Shown piece by piece: positions 38,981 through 49,161 of a stretch of 64,000 nt of DNA. A program made the translations under genes and the position numbers. The stretch is from Branchiostoma floridae (taxonomy: Eukaryota > Chordata > Leptocardii > Amphioxiformes > Branchiostomatidae), in assembly GCF_000003815.2 (NCBI RefSeq), contig NW_023365729.1, positions 151,221-215,220 on the forward strand. The letters run 5' to 3'. The first letter of the stretch is position 1; every line of letters begins with the position of its first letter. The notes below the pieces were generated by a model. That model made no database searches. It was not told where the DNA came from and worked only from the letters and a program-made list of their open reading frames with translations.

Positions 38981-41900
38981 ATGGAAACCGGCACAGCCTG
39001 CACAGAAGCCGAGAAGTGGGAGTTCAGCATGAATTCTGAGAACAACCGGCTGTCCACGTTCAAAGACTGGCCGTTTGACGACGACTGTCAGTGTGTTCCG
39101 TCGAAGGTACCGGAATAATTTCGTGGCTGTTGTTGTTGTGCTAACGTCTACGCATGGGACCTGGTATATCTTAATGTTTCTAAGCAAAATTTATCTTTAA
39201 CTTATATCCTACTGTATGTATACAGGTGAAGAGAGAACGTCTGTGCATGATTTGTTGAGTTTTAGTCCGTACTACCATATGTTCTTGGTGGGGGAGGGGG
39301 GCTATTTCAGAGAGGATAAGAATTTGAAAAAAAAAGTCACACTGATTTTTAAGGTCACATATCCTCAGCAAGTGGCTCAGTTATTACTGAAATAACACCA
39401 GATATCAGACACTGCGGGCTGTTGAGTTGAAATTTTTAGAATCTTGAGTCTTGTCAGCTCAACAGTCGCTGCCCGTATCGCTGCCCATTTGAAAGCCCAT
39501 TCCAAAAAATAAGTAAATTTCCTGGCTACAATTAATAATTTGGCAGGTCCTCAAAAACCATGTTTTACACCAACATTTTGCGTCAGTAGTGTTTCGCACC
39601 AATAAGCCCTTTCACAGAGGTCAGAATATGTGCGTTGACAGGAATCCTATTTTTAGGTAATATGTGAAAGGTAAAACTAAAAGGCCCTTATCTCGACCAT
39701 TGTTTTGATTTGCGTAATGTCCAGATGGGTTTTCTTGTCTTTTTCAGGGCCTTTACCTTTGAAAGTTTGACATATTACCTAGAATTCCTATCGCCGCTCA
39801 TTTGCTCTGATCTCTGAAGGTGCTTCTACAGCTGAACTTTCATGCTAATGGTTTGAAGTTTCCCCCTCCTAACCAGATGGCAGCAGCCGGGTTCTACCAC
39901 ATCCCCACAGACCAGCAGCCGGACCTGGTCAGGTGTTTTGTGTGTTATAAGGAGCTGGAGGGATGGGAGCCTGATGATGATCCATGGTGAGTTGTTTATG
40001 TGTTTGTAACACGTCCATGCTACGTGTAAACGATCTTACGGGGAGATGTTATGAGTTCTGTTTTTATTTGTTAGTATTGTATAAATGTTAAACTATAAAC
40101 TATGAAATAGCTCAAGACATAACACGCCTGTTTTGTACAGTAAATACATATCAAAACTGTATATTCAAGACTGGACTGATACGGTTGAACCTCTATACCC
40201 ATCAATAAGTAAGGTGTGACATTCATCAAAGACACGATAGCCTGGAGTCCAGTCTTGTTACCTTTGGTCCACTCCCGAAGGTTGGCGGGGTAGCGACCTT
40301 TGGGAGCGGACCAAAGCTAATAAGGCCCCAGGCTCAATGTCCCCTTGAAAAGGAATGACGAGTATTTGACACAAAAATGGAATGATTCTCCTGTTCTTCC
40401 GTCTATCCAGGGCAGAACACAAGCGTCACCAGCCTAACTGTGACCTCCTGAAGATCATGAAGAACCACAAAAGTCTGGATGAGATCACCGTCAAGGAGTT
40501 TCTGGACCTTGAGTGTAAGAGACAGCAGAACAGAACGGTAAGGAAGACGCTGGCAGTGACAAACCTATATCTATGTCAAGCCTGGCCAAGAAGACCACTC
40601 AGGAACCAATAAAATCTGGTCTATGTACAGTACCGACTACGTTTATGGTCCGGTCTGAACGCGATTTAATCGCGTGCAAAAGTCGTGCAAGTCGCGATTA
40701 CATCTCGTGTAAATCGCGATTAAAAGTCGTGCAATTCTCGGGTAAAACGCGATTAGATATGTGTGTACCCGCGTCTGATATGCATGAAATCACGTCTAAC
40801 CGCGTTTAGACGATCAATGAATAGATTTCAGACACGCCTCTTCTTTTCACAAACATTTTCCAGACACGCCCGTGCCGTCCAAAGTTCGGGGTTTGGCAGA
40901 AATCGGCTTCTTTTCATATGCAGACCCCCGCGCGGAGGGCGGAGAACGTATCACGCCCAATTTCCCAACTGAACCCCGATCTTTCGGCACTGCCGTGGCT
41001 AGCGCCAGGGTCACGTACCGGAACAAATCATTCCGAAGATTTGCTACAATTTTGAGAAACCGACTGTTCCGCACATGTTTAAATTTGATACGTGAAAATT
41101 AAAGAATAAGAAATAAATTTCCACAAAGGTGTCTTTTTCTTAAGCAGAATATATGGCAAAGTATGCTTTTACTGGACCCCGATCTTTCGGCACTGCCGTG
41201 GCTAGCGCCAGGGTCACGTACCGGAAAAAATCCTTCCGAAGATACAAAATGTATGGTGCGACCTCGCACCCGCGCCGCTACCTAACCTACCACGTTCTTT
41301 CTCGGAAGATTTGCTACAATTTTGAGGAACCGACTGTGTAGTGCAAGTTTGAATCTTATACGTACATGACAAGAAAACATCAAATAAATTGTTTTTTTCC
41401 CAAGAATGGCAAGATGTGTTTTTCTAAATCAGAAAACATGGAGTAAATTCTGCTTCTGTCTGACCATGCGTGACGAGGACGGCCCGCTACCGCGGCCAGT
41501 GTCAGGACCACCCGAAGAAAACCTACCGACTCTATGTTGAATTATTTGTGTCCTATTTCTGTTGTTGCATTATTTGTACGCTGGTGTAGCGATATCAAAT
41601 TCGCCCACACTACACGGTACTTGCCACTGTAAATAGCTACAATAGTCTGTGTTTGCATTTCTTATCTATCGATGAAAGTGAAGACAAGTTAATCATGTTC
41701 CGAACTGATAGGTAAGTACACTAGTCTTTCAGTTTCAGAATGAACAACAAGGAATGTCCAGTGCGACCAGTGTAGTCGTACAAAATCCTGGCGGTCTCAC
41801 TACCAAGTAAACAGGCTTCGACCGGCAGATACTACATGTAAGTATCTACATCCGAACTTCAAAAGCTGTGGCCGGCTAGGTTGAATCCCTCTGCACAGGT

Positions 41901-44900
41901 GAAAGTAGCCACATCCGGGAAGTACTTCAGTCCAGGGGGAATCATGGTACCATTCCCAGGAGTTATTCCACTTGGGCATGGGACAGCTGGAACAGAAGAA
42001 CAGAACACATGAAACAGAACAGTTAGAATAGAAGACTTGGAACAGCTAGAACAGAAGACAGGGATCATATAGAATAGTTAGAATAGAAGACTTGGAACAG
42101 CTACAATTATGATAGAAGACATGAAACTGCAAGTACAGAACACATGGAACAGCTAGAACAAAAGATGTGGAACTGCTAGAACAGAAGACATGGAACAGCT
42201 AGAACAAAAGGCATGGACTAGCTAGAATAGAAGACATGGAACAGCTAAAACAGAAAAGAAAACATAGATCAACAAGGACAGAAGAAGACATATGGAACAG
42301 CAAGAACAGATACACTGTACAACAGAAGACAATGGAAAAGCTAGAACAGAAGACATGGAACACGATCACTCAGTGCCATGTTGGTTACATTTCAACAGTT
42401 CAACATACAATGTAAGTGTGCAGCCAAGATCTGCATGAAGAGCCAATGATTCACACTGATTAAGTGAACTTCAAGCGCCGCCCCGCCTCCAGTGGAACGT
42501 GACCTGTTTATAAATATTCCAACCTTCCTAAAGTTCGCCACGGCGCGACTACTAGCATATCATATTACATTTAGACGTGTACACGGTTTGTGTGGGGTCC
42601 AGAACGTGGGACAGGTTGTGGAAGATTGGGTTATTTGAGCGCAAATATGAAACTTATATCGTTGCGATAAAATCAACAGCTGTTTTGATTGTTTAGTGTG
42701 TGTAAGTACACGATTGACGTAACTGTTACGGTGCTGGTAAACTTGTAGAAAAATTACATTGTAAACCTCCAGAATTTGGTCTGGTCTGGTCTCACGTGCT
42801 GCTCAATTTGATTGACACATGCACGGTAAGGAGCGGCTTCTTTGAAAGTATGTTCCCACAGAAGAAGGCCACGTTGACTGTTGCAATATTCTGCGTTTAT
42901 TTTCTACTCCGATCTAGCCCCGTGTTTAATATGTGGTTATTTTTTCTTGGTTTATCCAAGGGGGTTTTATCAACCTACTTGATTTATCTAACTTTGTTTT
43001 ATTTGTATTATTGACAATTTCTAGAGCAGATCTAGACTAATTAAAATACTTCGTAGACTGCACACGCAGCGGTAGCGTACGTCATATTTGAACTTTGTGG
43101 CAATGTCGCAGGGGTGGATGATCTATAAATTCTGTATTCCAAATTCTATAATTCATTTCCCAACTGGTTCATATTAAAGGAGCCACGACCAATGAATTAA
43201 GAATGTTTTTAAATGTTTAAGTGTATAAAATTTCTTTATTAATTAAAGTTTGTACACGGACATATTCATATTCACGGACAACCTACCGTTTTTCCAACAT
43301 TCGGAACAGATGATGACGATCCGACTGGTGTAGAAGCTGCCGAATGATGATCGATAACATCGGTAGTAAACTTACCTTTCATGTTCCAAAGGCAATGATA
43401 TATCGTGTTTACCTATTTCATTGGTCAAATCCCTCTTCGTAGTATCCCGACCAGCTAAATTTATATATCTATATGTTGCTGAAAAACAACCGTAAACGTA
43501 TAGGCCCTTTTAGTAAAAGAGTGAACCTCTTTGAACAGCGCATAACAGTTGTAGATAAACTGACTAAAAACATGTTCATTTTAGAAACGTAAAATACTAG
43601 AAGTAGAAGTAATGTTAGTAACGCTAACGCAACTTTTAACTGAATCAATGACAGGTTAGAAAAACTTGATCACATACTCAACAAGAAAACCAATAACTGA
43701 TGAAGAAATTTTCGGCAAAATAACAATTGTCTGTGTCGAACCAAGACGTATGCCCCTGGAATATGGTTGCGTGGGTCCACTGCCCGACGACCAGGAACGT
43801 CCGAGGCGGTCAGGAACATAACAGGTAGGTCTTGTTGGTCGAGTTGCAACCATGACGATCAGCTGTATGTCCAGGAAACCGGCGGATAGAAATCCGAATC
43901 CTACTTTCCTAGCCTAGAAAATTAGCTACCGATATCTAACTACATAGTAGAAGTTATGTTAGTTACACCAACACAACATTGTTAGAACAGGTACATGTTT
44001 GTTTGAACAGATACGCAGACAAAACAAGATTAACAAAAAGATTTAAAAAACACATAAAGTAGAATGTATGCCCTGGAGTATGGTTGCGTCGGTCGACTGC
44101 TCGACGACCAGGATCGTACGATGGCTGTGTTCCGACCCAAGAGCTCCGTCAGGAACAGGTAAGTCTTGTTTGTCGAGTTTGTAACCATGACGATCAGCAG
44201 GCGGATGGAAACCTGAATCCTACTTTCCTAGTCTAGAAAATTAGCTGCCGATGCCGAACCAAGGAGTATCAACGTTCCTAGAAATATTAAGTTATGACCA
44301 AACACAATATCCTTTATTCATATTTAAATACATGCAAAACGGTCAATTTATGCGTATAAATACTAGTAGTCCATTCATGTCAGTGTATAGTCTTCAACCC
44401 AGCAATTCCGTTTATATTAGATGACGATCGTGTTTATGCTGTCAGTCCTTTGTGGGTCCAAAAGATTCGAACTTGTATTATTTTATCATATACCTTCCAC
44501 GAAAATTAGACGAAAGTAGCCCGCCTAAAAATGTAAATAGGAGACAATTCTTGCCGGCAACCCGCTCGGTTGCCGTTACGACTTTTGTAGTATGCCGTAA
44601 AAAAAATACCACCTTCTTCAAGTTGGAAATGATTATCGACAGACTGTTCACAGAATTCTTACTCAGCGATGTGAGAATGATCGATGCCGGAAAAGTCCCT
44701 CCGATGTTTTGCAAAATTATCTATGCCTTGCGGACGACGCTGGCCGAGCAGTAACGTGTTAAATTTTATCAAAGAATGCACATTTCGTGATAAATGATTT
44801 AAAAAAACACAAGAAAGCGTTAGTTCTACGCTTCTTCTTGTTGTTACCACTTTGTCAGCGCCGCTTCTGGCTGTGATTGGAGGGAAGTTGATTGGATTTG

Positions 44901-46501
44901 CCGCATAATCAGGCAGGCGCTACTTCAGAGGGCTACCGCCGGAGCTGTCGCCATGGTAACCGCACGTCCAGTTGCATTTCCCACGCGCGTCTAGTTCTTC
45001 CCAACTCTCTGCCGTGACGTACAGTACAGCTTATACACATAATTTTCGGTGGAATGTAACGCCGTATTTTACGGGGAAATGTGGCGAATCGAACTTGTAT
45101 CTCTTTTTGCTGGCCTTCCACTAAAATTATACGAAGATAACCCGCCAAAAACTGTAAGTAGGAGACTATATTCGCCGACAACCCGCTTGTTTCGACGGTT
45201 GACATCATCGTCTTCCCTTTGAGGCTTACGAAAAAGCTTAGCCGTGAAGACTATTTTCTTTTGCGTAGTTCGGGTTGCTTTCTGGATTCATCATTGACAT
45301 TTATTTTATATCAGAAAATATCTATCGGGAGACTGTTTTCTTATCACAATTTCCATACCCAGCGTTGTGAACATGATCGCTGTTGGCAATTTTCCTCCGA
45401 TGTTTTGCAAATCCGTACCCTTTGGACGGTGTTGGATGACGAGCAGTAACGTGTACACGCCTGTTCAAATTTATCGAGAAATGCACATTTCGTGATAAAT
45501 AAAAAAGCAACAACACAACACCAGCAAAATGAAAAGTTACTAATCAAGATATAGTATAGAAATTTAACTCAGTCTGAGCAATCGGTACCAGGAGAGAATG
45601 TCGATATATTAATTTGCTGACTGTGAACTTCTTTTACGATCTTAGCTAAAAAGCGTCAGCGGTCCTCGGACAATATTGCCGACACCCGCGGCGCTGTCCA
45701 GCCCCTGTATTATTCACCAATTATCAACAAATACGTGAAATTGACGACTTACAAGTATCATGCAAATTTACAAAAGTAAACACTGCTCATTAACGAACAA
45801 AATATTTCGTCGGTGAAATGCCCGACCAAGGGGCGGGGCAGTCGGAACAAAGCCTTTTGTTTTGAGTCGGCGGGGTGCCGGGAGTAAACGCGTTTACAAA
45901 CGACACGAGATTTTTAATTAGATAGCTACAGCTCATTAGCGCACGCGATTCAATCGCGTTCAAATCGCGACTTGCACGACTTTTAATCGAGATTAAATCG
46001 CGTGTAAACCGCGTGGGACCGGACCATAAACGTAGTCGGTACTGTATGTGGACAGGTAGTCACTATTGTGTCATAGGTAAAAATTGTCAAAGGTGCCATG
46101 AAAAAGTGGTCACATTGTTGGCCAACAGGTCCTTTTGTAGAGTTTTTCCCTTCTACAGCTTTGACTGCATTATATAAAGACTTCATTCTGCAATAAGGTG
46201 TTCAGTAAGATACTGTCAGTCTGATAGTGATAGGAACTTGAGATAATCTCTAGGGATAGTATCTATTTCTCCAAGGAGCTGGTTGTCAACGTTCAGACCT
46301 AAGGATAAGAAGGATATGACCTCCTTGCTAAAGGAATATGAATCTTATTCTTGACTTGAAAATGCCTACTAGTAGTTTATTGTACATGAACAATGATTGA
46401 ATGATATTTGTTTTATGTTACAGAAAGCACAAATTGAGGAGAGGGTGAAAGAGTTCCGCCAGCAGGCTGCTCGGGTCAGAGGGCAAATGGAACTACTTTA
46501 G
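38981..46501 (+). CDS. BIRC5: Survivin (baculoviral IAP repeat-containing 5)
   Basis: Chromosomal passenger complex subunit that recruits Aurora B to centromeres and midzone. Coding exons: 38981-39106, 39877-39986, 40411-40537 and 46424-46501. All are GT-AG with matching phases, giving 146 residues (human survivin has 142). The single BIR has zinc ligands C62, C65, H82 and C89 with the exact CX2C-X16-H-X6-C spacing, preceded by [10 protein letters not shown]. The C-terminal part ([20 protein letters not shown]) is the long helix that binds borealin and INCENP in the family. Where vertebrate survivin has the CDK1 site Thr34 in CTPERM, this protein has CVPSKM, so the site is absent. Intron 3 contains a 5.4-kb transposon. 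AATAAA lies at 47009-47014. Confidence 0.96.
39601..39822. mobile_element. MITE, AATAAGCCCTTTCACAGAG family (copy in BIRC5 intron 1)
   Basis: Starts AATAAGCCCTTTCACAGAGG and ends with a partly degraded inverse (TGCTCTGATCTCTGAAGG). Inner words AGGTAATATGTGAAAGGTAAA and AGGGCCTTTACCTTT form an imperfect foldback. A second copy lies at 48561-48748. Confidence 0.7.
40239..40334. repeat. Short foldback element in BIRC5 intron 2
   Basis: AGCCTGGAGTCCAG at the left and CCCCAGGCT at the right. The core GGTCCACTCCCGAAGGTTG pairs with CGACCTTTGGGAGCGGACC. About 96 bp, MITE-like. Confidence 0.55.
41859..41986 (-). pseudogene. Sushi (CCP) domain exon fragment carried in the transposon
   Basis: On the minus strand, acceptor TTCTTCTGTTCCAG is followed in phase 1 by about 42 codons: [12 protein letters not shown]..., then [16 protein letters not shown], then TGA. 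Cysteine, GNG and TFTC-EGF-L-G spacing match the first two-thirds of a CCP/sushi repeat, and CCP exons usually have phase 1 borders. The last conserved half (C-x-G-x-W...C) is missing, so it looks like a truncated, captured host exon rather than a working gene. Confidence 0.6.
41987..42365. repeat. Degenerate minisatellite of about 23-bp units (AACAGCTAGAACAGAAGACATGG-like)
   Basis: Units such as GGAACAGCTAGAACAGAAGA recur about 12-16 times with many changes. In the minus direction each reads CTTCTGTTCTAG/CTGTT, close to the acceptor (CTTCTGTTCCAG/CTGT) of the adjacent sushi exon fragment. The array therefore seems to have grown from that splice-site sequence. Confidence 0.75.
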
Positions 46502-47008
46502 GATATTTTCTTTTTATTGTATCATGTCTTTAAAACATGTTTTAGATACATTTTAAGATGCCATACTGGCAGCCATAGTGTAGCTCTTTTAATGGACATA
46601 AGTGATAAGAACGACGTACATGTATTTCAGTTACACTTGTCTTCCTTTTCAGTTTTTACTTCTTATGATTTTAAATGAATGAGATTCGGATTCACATCTT
46701 CAGTTATTGGTGTAAATATAGCAATTAAACACAGCTGCATTGGGAGAGGACAGAGCTGCCGAATGTTTCTGTAAATATGCATCGTAGCAGGACTTTTTGT
46801 GCTGTCATATAGACATTGCTTTTTCAATTTTGAGAAATCAAGAAAAATTGTTTTTGGTTCTTATTCTGTCAGCTTGTAAAATCATTTCTTGGTGTTACTT
46901 GTGTAGTCAAATTAGTTTTTAAACTCTTGTTATTACTGATTTTAGACAATTTAATTGTGTCATAATTTACTGTTTCATTGCCAACATTTTCAACAGCACC
47001 TTGTAATC

Positions 47009-47014
47009 AATAAA
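47009..47014 (+). promoter_or_regulatory. BIRC5 polyadenylation signal candidate
   Basis: AATAAA about 510 bp after the BIRC5 stop codon, in the context TCAATAAAGC. It is followed by a T/G-rich stretch (from about 47037). Confidence 0.55.
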
Positions 47015-47254
47015 GCTTTTAAGGTTCTAGCATACAATGTAGACTGCCTTGTCATGACTTACATGTACATTTGTATGTCCTTACGATATGTCATACCAAG
47101 GCCAGAATAGTGACTATACTTTTTCTCGTTAAACATTTGTATTTTACGGTGTAGCATGGGCTTCAAAGTTATACTGCATAGGCTCCTTGAATTATTCAAA
47201 TGCACTTCTCATGTGCCACAATCAAAAATTTGAATGCCAGATGTGGACAAACCG

Positions 47255-47282
47255 AGGAGTGAGTGAGTGAGTGAGTGAGTGA
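47255..47282. repeat. (GAGT)n microsatellite
   Basis: About six GAGT units (GAGGAGTGAGTGAGTGAGTG and onward). Confidence 0.9.
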
Positions 47283-48560
47283 CAATGGACCATAAAGAGT
47301 GGTAACTGAGGCGTTTGGGGGGTGTTTTTGGTGTCATGAAAATATCATGTTTGGATAATGCATGGGTCTTTAGTTTTTTTTAGGAAGTACCTCATTGCAT
47401 AAAGGTAATTTATGCAAATTAGCATGACGTCATGATGATGTCATAGAGAGCTATATGGCCACGCCCATTTGGGGAAAAAATGCCAGAAAAGTGTTTTGCC
47501 CCGCTTGTAATTCGACGATTGTTGTTAATACTTTACAGTAATGTATATAATGGTCATTTAAAAAGATCTGTGCGTGAATTTTGTCATATCTTGTAATGCT
47601 GATTTTTTATGAATTTTTTTCCTTGAATTTTTATTACCCCTTATGCTACCAGCAATTGGGAGCACTAAATAGCACCCTTTCGAGTCGGCTGCGCAAGACA
47701 TTCTACCTTACAGGGTATATTTCAATATAAGATCCATTTTGACTAATTCTGATGAACAGTTTTTGGGGCGTGTCACTCCGATAATCACATTGTGGTGGTA
47801 GTAGTGACGCAATCCATTTTCATAGGTCATAAAAAAATTGAAATGATATTTTGAGGTCAGATTTGTATTCGGCATGTACTTAAACCTCCGTATACCAAGT
47901 TTTGTTCTTGTATCTTCAAGGAGAGGGAAAATATGGTGTTTTTGCATATTTAATTAGCTGACTCAGATTTTATTACCCCTGGAACTCAATTATTCAGGAT
48001 TATTTATCATTTATGAATCAGATATGTAAATTTCATGGCCATAGTTCAATTCAGCATGTTACAAAACCCCAGTTTACCAAGTTTTTTCCTTGTATCTTGT
48101 ATGACTGTGGAGATATTGTAATCTTGCATATTTAATTAGCTGACCCGGAGAAATTATGGTGTAATTTTCAGGCCGTTGATGGCCATAACTCTCTAACGGT
48201 ATGTCCGATTTTTTCGCAATAAAAACCATTCTATTTCTTTCACTACGACCTATCCAATGATGTCAAGTTTATAAAGCTGTGAAGAGTTTGAAATTTGTGT
48301 GTAATTTGAGACAGCTACTTTGACCTTGAAATTTGGCCAACAAAAACAACATTTGATGACAAAGTATTCTATTTTTATAAAAATAGAAGTACCTATCTAC
48401 TAACATTGATGGTTATTTTTCGGAAAGAAATCTTGCTCAGACATACCTCCTGGCTACCTTAAGATATTTGGGAAGACATCAAATTTTCTCAACTTGTCTT
48501 CTGACACATCTCACCTTGAAAAATCTTTGATGAGTATTACAAATAATATATGACACAGTG

Positions 48561-48748
48561 TATAAAACCCTTTCACAGAGATCAGAATACATGTAACGTT
48601 ACTGCAACAGGAATTCTAGGTAAAAAATATGTTAAAGGTAAAGGCCCAAGAAAAGAAAACAAAAACTGTCTGGATGTTGTTATGCAAATAGAAAGAATGG
48701 TGGAGACAAGAAAACAAATGCATTCTGATCTCTGTGAGAGGGCTTATT
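48561..48748. mobile_element. MITE, CCCTTTCACAGAGATCAGAAT family
   Basis: CCCTTTCACAGAGATCAGAAT at the left and ATTCTGATCTCTGTGAGAGG at the right form clear TIRs. The interior matches the copy at 39601-39822 in inverse orientation. About 188 bp. Confidence 0.8.
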
Positions 48749-48811
48749 CCACCACCCTTCATCCCAGTCCTCCTGGTCCCAGCTTGCCTTCATTATGAAA
48801 TCTAAGTGGTC

Positions 48812-48852
48812 AGGAAGGTTGAACTATTAAACTTTAATAGTTCAACCTTCCT
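48812..48852. repeat. Perfect 20-bp-arm palindrome with 1-nt spacer
   Basis: The left arm AGGAAGGTTGAACTATTAAA (48812-48831) and its exact inverse (48833-48852) are separated by a single C. Confidence 0.95.
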
Positions 48853-49161
48853 AATGTACAGAGTATGGTAAACTAAATCCTTTCTGACTTTGTTATGAAA
48901 CAAAAAACATGATAGACCAAAAAACATTTCCAGACTACACACCCAACACAATAATCTGCTCCGTACCCTTACATCTGCTTACACGACAACTGAGGCTGAG
49001 CCGTAACCTTACATCTGCTTGAAGATTACGTCATCATTCCCAACAAGTTGAAAGGTCATACGAGGTCAGAGTTCGAGCACGTTACATACAGTGTCCTTGT
49101 TGTTGCTCCGGCCTAATAGTCTCTTTTAAAGCTACTAAAGACTTTATTGAGCGTATTCCCA

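Larger units (their letters stand above)
40628..46044. mobile_element. 5.4-kb TIR element flanked by TA, in BIRC5 intron 3, no transposase seen
   Basis: The left end (CAGTACCGACTACGTTTATG, matching for 28 bp) is perfectly inverse to the right end. TA lies on both sides (40626-40627, 46045-46046). Next to both TIRs are subterminal arrays of CGCGATT-type motifs, and AAAAGTCGTGCAAGTCGCGATT-like words occur in inverse orientation at the two ends. The interior has no long ORF. It holds three pairs of degenerate direct duplications (40974/41176, 43748/44067 and about 44485/45120), a sushi-domain exon fragment and a minisatellite. TA plus CAGT ends suggest a Tc1/mariner-like non-autonomous element of unusual size; the class is uncertain. 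Confidence 0.75.
46502..49161. other. BIRC5 3' UTR and intergenic spacer
   Basis: BIRC5 3' UTR to the AATAAA at 47009-47014, then spacer. The spacer holds a (GAGT)n run (47255-47282), a MITE (48561-48748) and a perfect 41-bp palindrome (48812-48852). No gene seen. Confidence 0.6.

Noticed and set aside
40872-41102. Open frame with [15 protein letters not shown], repeated at 41153
   Set aside because: The repetition reflects a duplicated non-coding block inside the survivin-intron transposon; no domain was recognised.
47255-47282. Tandem units considered as a CRISPR-like array (also 53029-53094)
   Set aside because: Simple tetranucleotide repeats without spacers in a eukaryotic genome.
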